Shown: piece after piece, positions 51,550-59,955 of the stretch
Layout of the letters: each line of letters opens with the position of its first letter
Numbering within the stretch: the first letter of the stretch is position 1
Source: Bacillota bacterium
Lineage (GTDB): Bacteria; Bacillota; Bacilli; Paenibacillales; NBRC-103111
DNA length: 64,000 nucleotides
Direction of reading: 5' to 3'
Assembly: GCA_023393235.1 (NCBI GenBank)
Contig: JAEWMH010000131.1
Location: 1-64,000, forward strand
Notes under the pieces: model-generated
Databases searched by the model: none
Seen by the model: the letters and a program-made list of their open reading frames with translations, nothing else
What the model was told of the DNA's origin: nothing
Made by a program: the position numbers and the translations under genes

Positions 51550-51635
51550 TCCGATAAAGGCAAACCCGGCGAAAGCCGGCGACGCAAAGCTACAGGGGCT
51601 TCCCCGCTCATGCGGAATGCCCGCCAGCTGCCGAA
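51550..51635 (+). ncRNA. Cyclic di-GMP-I (GEMM) riboswitch
   Basis: The conserved blocks appear in order: AAAGGCAAACC, the GAAA tetraloop stem CCCGGC-GAAA-GCCGGC, GACGCAAAGC, a second stem (GGGGCTTCCCCGC...) and the closing CAGCTGCCGAA. It lies between a promoter and a secreted wall hydrolase gene, 85 bases before the start codon, so it senses the biofilm second messenger c-di-GMP. The expression platform follows at 51654-51677. Confidence 0.88.
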
Positions 51636-51653
51636 CAGAAGATACCCTCAGGG

Positions 51654-51677
51654 GCACTCTTTCGGCTGGAAGAGTGC
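51654..51677 (+). terminator. Expression-platform hairpin of the riboswitch
   Basis: GCACTCTT-TCGGCTGG-AAGAGTGC then TCTTTCG. Weak T-run; it is 19 bases downstream of the aptamer. On or off direction cannot be told by eye. Confidence 0.6.
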
Positions 51678-51719
51678 TCTTTCGATGACTTCGACATTAT
51701 ACCTAATGGAGGGTTCCAC

Positions 51720-52667
51720 ATGATGAAACGCACCCTGTCTCTGCTTCTTGCCGTCACATTCCTAATCATGCTCCTTCCCCTTACCGCTGCCGCCGAGGAC
51801 GAGGTCCCCACGAAGGGCAAGGTAATCGCAGGCGTCAGCTTCCGGTCCCAGCCTTCCACCTCAGGCACTCTCTACCGGCTGCTCAAGAAGAACGAAACGG
51901 TTAAAGTCCTGGAGGAAATAAACCCCTACTGGTACCGGATTGAAGACCAGAACGGCCAACAAGGCTATGTCTCCGCCAGTGACAAATACATAGAGATCAT
52001 CAGCAACGCAGAAGTCATTTACGGTGTGAATATGAGAAAAGCCCCTTCCACCTCAGGCGATGTCGTCCGTATGCTCACGAAGGGGGAGGAGCTGCTGGTT
52101 CTGGAGAAGGCCAACGACAGCTGGTATAAAGTCAGGGATGCCGCAGGTGTCGAGGGGTATGCCAGCACCAGTACCAAATACATAAAGCTGAATACCAGCG
52201 TCTACAAAATGAAGCTGCCCCAGTCGGACCTGATTGAAGCCTTTATCGCCGAAGGTATGAAGTATATGGGCACGCCTTATGAGTTCGGCTCCACCCGGTT
52301 TGACATTACCACCTTTGACTGCTCCGACTTTGTACTGCAGGCCTTCTGGAATGTGACCGCCACTACCATTCCTGCCGATTCCCGCGGTCAGGCCGCATAC
52401 GTCCAGGAGCTGGGCGGAATCGAAATGGATTGGAAGAATCTCAAACGCGGTGATCTGATGTTTTTTATGTCCTATGCCGGCTCCAAAGCCTCGGATTATG
52501 CCAATGTAAACCCCATGACGGAGGAAGTGACCCATGTGGCCATCTATCTGGGCGACGGCCAGATGCTGCATACCTATTCGCCCGAATCCGGCGGCGTCCG
52601 CATCGACACCATCGAGGGCAAAACCTGGGAATACCGCTACCTGTACGGCGGAAGCTTTATCCGGTAA
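51720..52667 (+). CDS. Secreted SH3-SH3-NlpC/P60 cell-wall endopeptidase
   Basis: 315 residues: signal peptide (TLSLLLAVTFLIMLLPLTAA), two bacterial SH3 modules (GVSFRSQPSTSGTLYRLLKK and GVNMRKAPSTSGDVVRMLTK), then an NlpC/P60 domain with Cys in FDCSDFVLQAF, His in THVAIYLGDG and a third polar residue in HTYSPESGG. It cuts gamma-D-Glu-diamino-acid bonds in peptidoglycan outside the membrane. Expression is tied to c-di-GMP by the riboswitch. ATG 51720 or 51723 follows GGAGGG. Confidence 0.92.
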   Translation: MMKRTLSLLLAVTFLIMLLPLTAAAEDEVPTKGKVIAGVSFRSQPSTSGTLYRLLKKNETVKVLEEINPYWYRIEDQNGQQGYVSASDKYIEIISNAEVIYGVNMRKAPSTSGDVVRMLTKGEELLVLEKANDSWYKVRDAAGVEGYASTSTKYIKLNTSVYKMKLPQSDLIEAFIAEGMKYMGTPYEFGSTRFDITTFDCSDFVLQAFWNVTATTIPADSRGQAAYVQELGGIEMDWKNLKRGDLMFFMSYAGSKASDYANVNPMTEEVTHVAIYLGDGQMLHTYSPESGGVRIDTIEGKTWEYRYLYGGSFIR

Positions 52668-52751
52668 TACTGTAAATATTTACTTGACGTATTCCCGGCA
52701 TGTCTGATAAGATAACCTCACTTGAATAAACGGATCATTAGTTTTGCGAAG

Positions 52752-52791
52752 GACGCAAACTTGGGAATTTTCCCGGTTTGCGTCTTTTTTT
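52752..52791 (+). terminator. Terminator after the NlpC/P60 gene
   Basis: GACGCAAAC-15 bases-GTTTGCGTC followed by seven T; the loop contains its own GGGAA/TTCCC pair. Confidence 0.88.
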
Positions 52792-52816
52792 CGTCCGGCA
52801 TAAAGGAGAGGGAGCG

Positions 52817-53533
52817 TTGACCAGAAGAAGAAATTTAGGCTACAGCCTTGCGGCGGGATTGCTGGCAGTGCTGTTGGTCTACGGTGTGTACATGATTTTG
52901 ATCCGGCAGGTGGAGCTGCAGCAAACCGTACGGATTGTGGCCCCCAAGGCTTTTATTCCTGCCGGAACCCGGCTGGAGGCAGGGATGCTGGAGCTGGTCA
53001 CCGTTGTCAAAAGCGGGCTGCGCCCAGGCATGCTTGAGACGATGGAGTCCGCTGTGGGCAAATGGGCGCTGGTTCCTCTGGGAACACGCGAGCCTATCCT
53101 GGATTGGAAAATTGACCGGTTTTCCCTGCTGCCGGCTCCCGGACAAGCCACCTTCCCCGTTCCCAAGGAATATGTGCTGTCCATTCCGGGAGGAATCCGG
53201 GCGGGGGATCAGGTGGCGGTTTATGCAACCGGCAAAAGCGGCACGGTCCGCCTGCTGGAGGAGGCGGTAACGGTGGCCTCCGTCAAGTCCTCCACCAATA
53301 CGGAGGTGGATGATCCCAAGGAGCCGAGCATTATCGCCAAGGTGAATAACGACAAGGAGAAGCTGTATACCTCCCGCAGGGATGCCAATGGCAAGGCGGA
53401 GCAGTTGAATCTGAACCTGACGGAGGACCAATGGCGCGTGATCGACGAAGCCTGCGGGACGAAGCAGAACAAGCTGGTAATCGCCTTCCTGTCCGCATCC
53501 AGGCCGGAGGAGGAAGGAGGAGGGAAACCATGA
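52817..53533 (+). CDS. SAF-domain protein, CpaB/RcpC-like
   Basis: 238 residues. One N-terminal membrane helix (SLAAGLLAVLLVYGVYMILI) is followed by an SAF domain (VRIVAPKAFIPAGTRLEAGM, PLGTREPILDWKI) as in the CpaB/RcpC proteins of Tad pili. TTG 52817 follows AAGGAGAGGGAG; earlier in-frame codons lie inside a terminator. First gene of the Tad-like operon. The exact role in Gram-positive cells, which lack the outer-membrane secretin, is open. Confidence 0.8.
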   Translation: MTRRRNLGYSLAAGLLAVLLVYGVYMILIRQVELQQTVRIVAPKAFIPAGTRLEAGMLELVTVVKSGLRPGMLETMESAVGKWALVPLGTREPILDWKIDRFSLLPAPGQATFPVPKEYVLSIPGGIRAGDQVAVYATGKSGTVRLLEEAVTVASVKSSTNTEVDDPKEPSIIAKVNNDKEKLYTSRRDANGKAEQLNLNLTEDQWRVIDEACGTKQNKLVIAFLSASRPEEEGGGKP

Positions 53534-54381
53534 CCGGACACGGGAAGCTGATTGTGTTTACCGGCTCTACCCCCAATATCGGGACCACGGTAGTGGCCTT
53601 TGGCACGGCGGTTCTGCTGGCCCGGCTGTCAGGCGAGCCGGTGGGGTATCTATGCCTGAATTTGAAAAGCTCGAAGCTGCACCATTATGTGGGTTTGGAG
53701 CCCTGCCCACCCGGGGTGGACCACATCCGGGCGGAAATGCGCTCCGGGGGATTGACCCCCGGTTTCCTGAAGTCCCGCATGGTACAGGTTAAAGGAGCGC
53801 CGGGTGTTCACGTTCTGTTTGGCTCGCTCCAGCGGGAGCAGGCGGAATTTTTCCAGCCGGAGGATATCAGCCATCTGCTGGACATTGCCATGCAGTGTTT
53901 TCCGCGCTGTGTGGTGGAAGTGAATGCCTATTGGGATAACGCCGCCACGCTTGCGGCGCTGATGCAGGCCGATGAGCGGATTTTGGTCACTTCCCCGGAG
54001 CTGGGGCATTTCCAGGAGGATGTGAACCGTGGCCTAAAGCAGATGGCTCCCCTGTTTGGTATGAGCTCCGAGCAATTCCTGCTGGCGGTAACCCAGCATA
54101 ACCGCAGCGATGGCCTGACCCCGCAGGATGCGGCGAAGGAAACGGGCATGCGTCTGGCGGCTGTGGTGAAGGCGGACCCGGAGCTCAGGCGGCTGTTGGG
54201 CCAGGGCAGGCTTGCCGAATACATCGGAGGCAATGATGGGTTTACCCAAGCGCTTATCCCTCTGTGCGGGGAACTGGGAGTGACCCCCAAGGAGCCGGCT
54301 TCTGCGGAAGGGATATGGGCTTTGCTCGGACGGCAATGCCGGCTTTTCCTGGGAGGGCGGACGCCACGCAGGAACCAATGA
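53530..54381 (+). CDS. TadZ/CpaE-like MinD-fold protein without P-loop lysine
   Basis: 283 residues with a ParA/MinD-like N-terminus, LIVFTGSTPNIGTTVVAFGT: the deviant Walker A has N-I-G-T-T in place of G-K-T/S, so the usual Lys is missing. It retains a beta-alpha pattern to ~200. In Tad systems such proteins place the pilus motor at a cell pole. It overlaps the SAF gene by four bases and precedes the ATPase. Family assignment rests on fold pattern and context. Confidence 0.7.
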   Translation: MTGHGKLIVFTGSTPNIGTTVVAFGTAVLLARLSGEPVGYLCLNLKSSKLHHYVGLEPCPPGVDHIRAEMRSGGLTPGFLKSRMVQVKGAPGVHVLFGSLQREQAEFFQPEDISHLLDIAMQCFPRCVVEVNAYWDNAATLAALMQADERILVTSPELGHFQEDVNRGLKQMAPLFGMSSEQFLLAVTQHNRSDGLTPQDAAKETGMRLAAVVKADPELRRLLGQGRLAEYIGGNDGFTQALIPLCGELGVTPKEPASAEGIWALLGRQCRLFLGGRTPRRNQ

Positions 54382-54427
54382 ATTTGAGGCTGCAGCCCAT
54401 GCTGCGGTTCCCTATAAGGAGGTTTAT

Positions 54428-55843
54428 ATGGAGCAACGGTTTTCAGTCCTCTCCTATGCGGACAAACGGCGCCAGCTGGAGGAGGAAAAAAGCCGCCGGA
54501 GCGGAGGCGGCTCTCCCGGTTTGGATGGGGAGGATAGCTGGTTCCGGGCGCTGATGGACGAGATCCGCAAGGAGCTGGCGGCTCCCCGGGGGAAAACGGA
54601 GGAGGAGCGCCGGAACTACACGGATACCCTGAACCGGGCTGTCATCGGCTACGAGCCTGCCCGCCGGGCCATTATGGGCATGATTGTGGATCTATTGGCC
54701 AAAAAAAGAATCCACCGCCCTCCGCCGCCCTCCACCCGGTACACCAGTCTCGCCGAGGCAGCGTTTGCGGAGGTGATCGGGTGGAATGTCCTGGACACGG
54801 TGCTCCGCCACAGGTCCGGCTTGGAGGAGATTCAGGTTATCGGCGAGCAGGTATTTGAGGTGCGGCAGGGAACTCCCGCTCCATCGCCGGTGAAGCTGCA
54901 ATCTGCCAAGGAGCTGGAGCGACTGCAGCAGAATCTGGTGCTGTTTAACGGCGACTCCCTCCATGTCCGCAAAAAATGGGCGGAGGTCACCCTGTTGGAC
55001 GGGGCCCGGGTCACCATGACGGGATTGGGCTTTACCTCGTCTCCTACGCTGACTATCCGGTTTTATTCCCAGACCCTGTTTGACTTGGAGGAATTGTCCC
55101 GGCCTGAAGCCGGAACGCTCCCGCCGGAGGTAGCGGAGCTATTGCGGATATTGGTGCGGGCCTCCTTCAATCTGGTGATTACCGGCTCCACCAATTCGGG
55201 CAAAACCACCCTCATCAAGGCTTTGATCCGGGAGATGCCGGACCATGAGCGGCTGGTTACCATCGAATCCCGGTACGAGCTGCGGATTAAGCGGGACTTC
55301 CCGCAAAAGAATTGTGTGGAATATGAAATTGATGAGGATGACCCCCGGCATGACGGTGCACAGGCATTTAAGCTGGCTCTCCGGCAATCCCCTAAACGGA
55401 TCATCCATGCGGAAATCCGGGATCAGGATGCTGCTCTGTATGTCCGGGCCTGCACCCGGGGCCATGAGGGCAGCATGACTACTGTCCATGCCAGTGCTCT
55501 GGAGGATGCGCCGGACGCCATAGCGGATATGTGTCTGATGGAGAACCGGGCTATGGAGCCGGCCAGGCTGGTCCGGCGGATTGCCCAATATGTCACCCAG
55601 ATCGGAATCGAGATGGCATTGGTTAACGGGAAACGTCGGATTACCCGCATCGGCGAGTTTTCCTTTGCCGAAGGAGCGGTTACGGTTAGGGATTGGGTGC
55701 GGTACGACCCTGCCGCCGGCGGTTGGCAGTACCCGCTCCAGCTGTCCCAGCGCTCGAGAGAGCGAATCCGCCAAGCAGACCCCGAGGGGTATGCCATGCT
55801 GGAGCGTCTCCGGGAGAAGGGAGGGCTGAACCGGTGCTTCTGA
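54428..55843 (+). CDS. CpaF/TadA-type secretion ATPase
   Basis: 471 residues. The type IV/II secretion ATPase core has ITGSTNSGKTTLIKALIREM (K259), VTIESRYELRI (Asp-box region), LRQSPKRIIHAEIRDQDA (Walker B region) and TRGHEGSMTTVHASALEDAP (His box). It powers pilus assembly or secretion from the cytosolic face. It is followed without gap by two TadB/TadC-like membrane proteins. Confidence 0.9.
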   Translation: MEQRFSVLSYADKRRQLEEEKSRRSGGGSPGLDGEDSWFRALMDEIRKELAAPRGKTEEERRNYTDTLNRAVIGYEPARRAIMGMIVDLLAKKRIHRPPPPSTRYTSLAEAAFAEVIGWNVLDTVLRHRSGLEEIQVIGEQVFEVRQGTPAPSPVKLQSAKELERLQQNLVLFNGDSLHVRKKWAEVTLLDGARVTMTGLGFTSSPTLTIRFYSQTLFDLEELSRPEAGTLPPEVAELLRILVRASFNLVITGSTNSGKTTLIKALIREMPDHERLVTIESRYELRIKRDFPQKNCVEYEIDEDDPRHDGAQAFKLALRQSPKRIIHAEIRDQDAALYVRACTRGHEGSMTTVHASALEDAPDAIADMCLMENRAMEPARLVRRIAQYVTQIGIEMALVNGKRRITRIGEFSFAEGAVTVRDWVRYDPAAGGWQYPLQLSQRSRERIRQADPEGYAMLERLREKGGLNRCF

Positions 55844-56760
55844 CGATTCTGCAGAGTTCGCTTTCGCTCTTATTGTTTATGCTGCTGTTCATTACGCTGC
55901 GGCGTCTTGCGCTGGTTGTGGGGAACCGGCATGCCGCCCGTTCGCGGCTGTCCTCCACCAAAGAAAAGATTGCCACAGAGCGGTTTTTCCACCGGCTTCC
56001 CTTCCGGAGGCATCTTCAGGACATGATGGAGGTCACCCGCTTCTTCCCGACCGTAAGCGCCTTTGCCACCTGTTGTTTGCTGCTGTTATTGACGGGGATC
56101 ATTCTGGGTGTGTTCTTTTTTCAGAGTCTGAAGGGAGTGGCGGTGTTGGGGCCGGTCTGCGGAATTACGCCGTACCTGGTACTCAGGATGAAGCTGCTTT
56201 CCCGGCAGCTCCGCACCCGGCTGCAGTTTTTGCCTGCTGCCGAGGTGTTTTACCAGCAGCTTTTGCTGACGGAGCATCCCAATCTCCGCAATGTGCTGCA
56301 GGCTGTGATTGCCGAGGACCGGCTGGTCTATACTGTGAAGCCCAGCTTCCAGCAGCTGCAGCGGAATCTTTCGGCAGGCAGGGAGCCGGAGGATGCTCTG
56401 CGTATTTTCGAGCTGGAGCATGGCCATATCTGGGCCCATTATTTTGCCAATCTGATGCGGCTGGGCCTGCAGGAGGGGGTGAATATGGCCTCGGGCCTGA
56501 AGGAGCTGATCGATGATATGCGCCGGGCCCAGCTGTTTGACCAGCGTGCCCGGAACCGTCTATTGGAGATCCGGTTGGCCAGCTTCTCGCCTGCCTTTTT
56601 TCTGGCGCTGTTTATGGGTGTAAATCTGAAGCTGAACTATGAAAATTCCATCCGATTTTACTTTTACAGCTCCGAGGGCAAAAACATGCTCCTTAACGCG
56701 GTTGTGCTGATGTTCGGCTCGCTTTTGATGGGGATTTATTTGTCCATCCGGCGTGTGTAA
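55834..56760 (+). CDS. TadB-like type II secretion F-domain protein
   Basis: 308 residues with an N-terminal helix, a central helix pair (FATCCLLLLLTGIILGVFFF) and C-terminal helices around a cytosolic F-like domain (YQQLLLTEHPNLRNVLQAVI). GTG 55834 overlaps the ATPase stop by ten bases with AAGGGAGGG ahead. It forms the membrane platform with the TadC-like partner. Confidence 0.82.
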   Translation: MLLTILQSSLSLLLFMLLFITLRRLALVVGNRHAARSRLSSTKEKIATERFFHRLPFRRHLQDMMEVTRFFPTVSAFATCCLLLLLTGIILGVFFFQSLKGVAVLGPVCGITPYLVLRMKLLSRQLRTRLQFLPAAEVFYQQLLLTEHPNLRNVLQAVIAEDRLVYTVKPSFQQLQRNLSAGREPEDALRIFELEHGHIWAHYFANLMRLGLQEGVNMASGLKELIDDMRRAQLFDQRARNRLLEIRLASFSPAFFLALFMGVNLKLNYENSIRFYFYSSEGKNMLLNAVVLMFGSLLMGIYLSIRRV

Positions 56761-56784
56761 GAGACGTGTGTAAGGAGGAGGAAC

Positions 56785-57693
56785 ATGGAACAGCTTACGA
56801 TGTATGGTGTGCTGGTTGGCCTGCTTGTGCTGCTGGCCTGCTCCTGCTATGCTGCCATCCTGTATTTACTGAAAGGAATATCCAGACCTGCCCGGGTTGT
56901 ACGCTTCCGCGTCCGTGCGGGGAGCGGAGCTCATTCAGCTCCGCCGGATTGGCTGGTGCTGCTGCTCGGGATGAGGCCGGGCCGGGACGGAAGCGAACGG
57001 GATGCGGAGCGGAGGCAGCTGTTGGCGGCTGCGGGCTTGCGGATACATCCGGAATGGTACCGGTTGGGAAGAAGGGCGGCGCTGGGGGTTACTCTCCTGC
57101 TTCTGCCGGCGGTGTGGTTTTTCCGGGATGGCATGGCACAGCTCTTGAGCATATCCCACTACGCCGTTATGGCTGTGCTGGCCGGACTGCTGTCCTGTCT
57201 GTGGCTGGACCGCCTGTTTCTGGAGCAATTGCAGAAGCGGAGAGCCAATCTTATTATGGAGGAGATTTACGCCGTTTCCCGGCAGCTTCTGTACTTTGCC
57301 GCTTCTCCTCTTCCCCTGCACGGGAAGCTGATGCGCTGCATGACCTATACCCGTCTGATCAGGCAGGATTGGCAGCTTTTGCTTAATGAGTGGTATCAGG
57401 ATGCGGAAACGGCGATCGAACACTTCCGGCTCCGGTTAGGGACGGAGGAGGGACACGGATTTGCCGAAACGTTGAATTATTTAAGACTGTACGATAACGA
57501 AGCTTATTATCACCTGCTCAGACGGCGGGTGGATGATTGCAAGGAGCGTTTGGAGCTCCTGCGGGACAGCCGCAAGGAATCGGCTTCGTATGCGCTGTTC
57601 GTCATCGCAGCCCTTCCCATCATGTATACCTTTCAAATTTTTATATATCCCTGGGTTCAGGAAGGACAACGTTTGTTTCAGGGTTTGAATTAA
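56785..57693 (+). CDS. TadC-like membrane protein
   Basis: 302 residues. The helix near the start (VLVGLLVLLACSCYAAILYL), a central pair (LGVTLLLLPAVWFFRDGMAQ and MAVLAGLLSCLWL) and a C-terminal helix surround a cytosolic helical domain, as in TadC. ATG 56785 follows AAGGAGGAGG. Confidence 0.78.
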   Translation: MEQLTMYGVLVGLLVLLACSCYAAILYLLKGISRPARVVRFRVRAGSGAHSAPPDWLVLLLGMRPGRDGSERDAERRQLLAAAGLRIHPEWYRLGRRAALGVTLLLLPAVWFFRDGMAQLLSISHYAVMAVLAGLLSCLWLDRLFLEQLQKRRANLIMEEIYAVSRQLLYFAASPLPLHGKLMRCMTYTRLIRQDWQLLLNEWYQDAETAIEHFRLRLGTEEGHGFAETLNYLRLYDNEAYYHLLRRRVDDCKERLELLRDSRKESASYALFVIAALPIMYTFQIFIYPWVQEGQRLFQGLN

Positions 57694-57727
57694 GACCATA
57701 TACCCGTAATGAATGGAGAGGATTTTC

Positions 57728-57880
57728 ATGCGCAATATTTTGATGACCGTTATGTTGTTAATCGTGGTTGTGGTGATGTTCACCACAGTGATCACCGCCC
57801 CGTCTACCGGCACCAAGGCCGTAATTGAAGGCAAGGGTTCGTCCATTAACTCGCAGATCACCTCCTTGATATCGCCGTGA
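57728..57880 (+). CDS. Small membrane protein, pilin-like candidate
   Basis: 50 residues: MRNILMTV, then a hydrophobic helix (MLLIVVVVMFTTVITA), then a short polar tail with TGTKAVIEGKGSSINSQITS. GGAGAGGATTTTC precedes it. Size and build recall Flp-type pilins after processing, but no prepilin-peptidase site is seen. It is the first of four short membrane proteins after TadC. Confidence 0.6.
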   Translation: MRNILMTVMLLIVVVVMFTTVITAPSTGTKAVIEGKGSSINSQITSLISP

Positions 57881-57905
57881 TGAGCAGAGGGGAAGGGTTC
57901 GTGTT

Positions 57906-58052
57906 ATGAAGGAGCTGCTGGTTGTGCTGCTGCTGACAGCGGTAATTGTACTGATCTACCAGGCCTCCATTGGAGGCCCTGACGGTATGGAAAGCCGGGT
58001 GCGGGATGGAGGGGGCAGGGTTCATCCCGTTATCGAACGGCTGAACCCTTGA
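57906..58052 (+). CDS. Small membrane protein of Tad-like operon
   Basis: 48 residues: a single helix (LLVVLLLTAVIVLIYQA) followed by a Gly/Arg-rich tail (GMESRVRDGGGRVHP). AGAGGGGAAGGG lies ahead. Too short for family assignment; co-directional and closely spaced with its neighbours, so likely part of the apparatus. Confidence 0.55.
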   Translation: MKELLVVLLLTAVIVLIYQASIGGPDGMESRVRDGGGRVHPVIERLNP

Positions 58053-58056
58053 TACG

Positions 58057-58482
58057 ATGAAGCAAATATTGGTGTTTCTGCTGTTTTCGCTGATGCTGGT
58101 GTGGCTGATGTTTTCCCCTGTTTACCGCCATATTCTTATTCTCCGCCAAGCCATGCTGCAGAAGGAAACGGATTATCTCCTGGAAGTGGGAGCCAGCGGC
58201 GCCTACGGGTACATTAACGGCTCCATGCTGGAGGCTTCCCGGGAACGGCTGGTCCAGGTGGGGTTTAACCGGGATGAGCTCAGTTATACGGTAACGGCCC
58301 AATCCGGACGGGACCCCATGGATCCGGACCGTCCTCTCCCACGGGGAGAAGGCCTCCGGCTGATCATCACCTATCCTTACGGCAACCTGTTCGGCATCGA
58401 CCGGCTTCTTGGGATCGGCTCCCCGGGAAGCTCCGACCGGATGGGGGCGGTTGGTATGAAAATGAGCGAATATGTGCCATGA
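58057..58482 (+). CDS. Single-helix membrane protein of Tad-like operon
   Basis: 141 residues: an N-terminal helix (ILVFLLFSLMLVWLMFSPVY) and an outside alpha/beta domain (TDYLLEVGASGAYGYINGSM, LRLIITYPYGNLFG). The build is that of a pseudopilin or TadE/F-like minor component. It ends four bases inside the next gene. No domain name is recognised. Confidence 0.65.
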   Translation: MKQILVFLLFSLMLVWLMFSPVYRHILILRQAMLQKETDYLLEVGASGAYGYINGSMLEASRERLVQVGFNRDELSYTVTAQSGRDPMDPDRPLPRGEGLRLIITYPYGNLFGIDRLLGIGSPGSSDRMGAVGMKMSEYVP

Positions 58483-58961
58483 ACAAGCTTTTGCTCTTTA
58501 TTTTGCTGGTTGCGTTTTGCATGGCGTTGTTCGCGCTTCAGGCCGATGAGGAATTGGCCATGCACCAATATTTTGATCTGAAGCATGGAGTCAACCGGGC
58601 CGCCCATGCGGGAGCCCAAGCCGTGGACAAGGCGCTGCTGGCGGATGGCAGGGTGGATCTGGATAAGGAGTTGGCCAGGGAGACGGCCCTTCTGTACCTG
58701 CGGGAGAATCTCCGGCTGGATGAAGGACTGGTGCCTTTGCCGGACACGTTCCTGCAGGGGCAGGTGTCGGTGCTGGCTCTGGAGGTGATCGGGACGGAGC
58801 ATACTTTTCCGTACCGGTACGAGCAGCCCGCTTATAACTATGCCGTGACCTTGAACCGGCCCGGCGTTGTGATGATCATTGAGGTCCGGTATCCCCGGAT
58901 GTACAATGTATTGAAGCCTGTATATTGGACGGTAAAAAGCAGCGCCGAGCTGGTGCTGTAA
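58479..58961 (+). CDS. Single-helix membrane protein of Tad-like operon
   Basis: 160 residues: N-terminal helix (LLLFILLVAFCMALFALQAD) then DLKHGVNRAAHAGAQAVDKA, a helix continuing from the membrane as in TadE-like pseudopilins (the DxxxRxAxxxAxxA pattern), and a beta-rich C-terminal half. Last gene of the operon, overlapping the one before by four bases. Confidence 0.68.
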   Translation: MNKLLLFILLVAFCMALFALQADEELAMHQYFDLKHGVNRAAHAGAQAVDKALLADGRVDLDKELARETALLYLRENLRLDEGLVPLPDTFLQGQVSVLALEVIGTEHTFPYRYEQPAYNYAVTLNRPGVVMIIEVRYPRMYNVLKPVYWTVKSSAELVL

Positions 58962-58970
58962 GCTTCGAGG

Positions 58971-59008
58971 CAGTCCGCCGCCAGTTAAACTGGGAGCGGG
59001 CTGTTTTT
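58971..59008 (+). terminator. Terminator of the Tad-like operon
   Basis: CAGTCCGC and GCGGGCTG arms, with CCAGTT/AACTGG inside, followed by TTTTTATTT. Confidence 0.85.
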
Positions 59009-59023
59009 ATTTAGGTTGCAGAA

Positions 59024-59049
59024 TGAACGATCTCTGTCCGGCAGTCGTA
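59024..59049 (+). promoter_or_regulatory. Candidate ECF autoregulated promoter
   Basis: TGAACG (59024-59029), 16 bases, CGTA (59046-59049). This is close to the TGAAC / CGTC hexamers used by ECF factors and to the known SigY promoter pattern TGAACG-N16-CGTC, ahead of the sigma gene itself. Confidence 0.6.
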
Positions 59050-59092
59050 TTATAGTCGAATTACCGCGGGTTCAAGAAAGCAGGTGATATTC

Positions 59093-59620
59093 TTGCAGGA
59101 CGGCGAGGAAAGCAGGCTCATTGAGCAGGCCCAGCGCGGAGACAAACAAGCAATGCAAATCCTGCTGCAGACTCACTATACCTTTTTGGTCAAGTATCTG
59201 GTTAAAATTTCCATTCAGCCTTATCTGGCGGAGGATCTGGCCCAGGAAACCATGCTCCGCTGCATGGAAAAAATCAGGCTGTACAACGGGAAATCCCGAT
59301 TTTCCACCTGGATGATGACCATCGCCTCCCGGCTATTCATCGATTATACCCGCAAGCAAAAAAGGGAACGGATTCTGCTGGAGCAGGAGCAAGCCATACG
59401 TAAGCTGAAGTGGCAGGCGCAGCAGCTGGAGGAAACCGGTACAGAAGTTTGGGAGGCCCTTGCCGCACTGGATGAGGAGCATCGGGTGGCTGTTATATTG
59501 AAGCATTATTACGGATATGCCTACGAGGAAATCGGGGAGATTCTGGGGATTCCCGCAGGTACGGTGAAGTCCAGGGTCCATAACGGAGTAAAGGCCTTGC
59601 GAAAGGAGCTGGAAGCATGA
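59093..59620 (+). CDS. ECF sigma factor, SigY-like
   Basis: 175 residues. Region 2 has LAEDLAQETMLRCMEKIRLY and FSTWMMTIASRLFIDYTRKQ; region 4 has ALAALDEEHRVAVILKHYYG and YEEIGEILGIPAGTVKSRVH. The two small genes behind it match the YxlC and YxlD neighbours of Bacillus sigY, so it is probably the SigY orthologue. TTG 59093 with AGCAGGTGAT ahead; GTG 59084 is possible. The signal is unknown. Confidence 0.85.
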   Translation: MQDGEESRLIEQAQRGDKQAMQILLQTHYTFLVKYLVKISIQPYLAEDLAQETMLRCMEKIRLYNGKSRFSTWMMTIASRLFIDYTRKQKRERILLEQEQAIRKLKWQAQQLEETGTEVWEALAALDEEHRVAVILKHYYGYAYEEIGEILGIPAGTVKSRVHNGVKALRKELEA

Positions 59621-59955
59621 ATAAGGATGAAAATCTTTCTGCGGAGAAGGAGGAGCAGCAGCTGGTGGGGCTCCTGCGCTCCGGTCTGGATGCATTGGAC
59701 CGGACGGTTTCCATAACCGAGCCGGATCCCGCTGTCTTCGCTGCGCGGCTGGAAGAGCAGCGGCGTATATCGCGCAGGCGGTTTGTGAGAGATTTGCTGC
59801 TTTTTTTGGCCGCCTCCTGCTTACTCCTTGGGGTGATGGGACTAATGCTGTTCAAGGTGCCGACGCTGTTTATGGTATTGTACGGGGCAGGTTTTATGCT
59901 CCCGGCCATCCTGGCCTATAAGGAAAAAGAAAAGGGGAGGGTGAGAGAAGGATGA
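59617..59955 (+). CDS. YxlC-like negative regulator of the sigma factor
   Basis: 112 residues: an acidic N-terminal cytosolic part (LRSGLDALDRTVSITEPDPA) and two C-terminal membrane helices (DLLLFLAASCLLLGVMGLML and LYGAGFMLPAILAY). Position, size and layout fit YxlC, which with YxlD restrains SigY. It overlaps both neighbours by four bases. Confidence 0.72.
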   Translation: MNKDENLSAEKEEQQLVGLLRSGLDALDRTVSITEPDPAVFAARLEEQRRISRRRFVRDLLLFLAASCLLLGVMGLMLFKVPTLFMVLYGAGFMLPAILAYKEKEKGRVREG

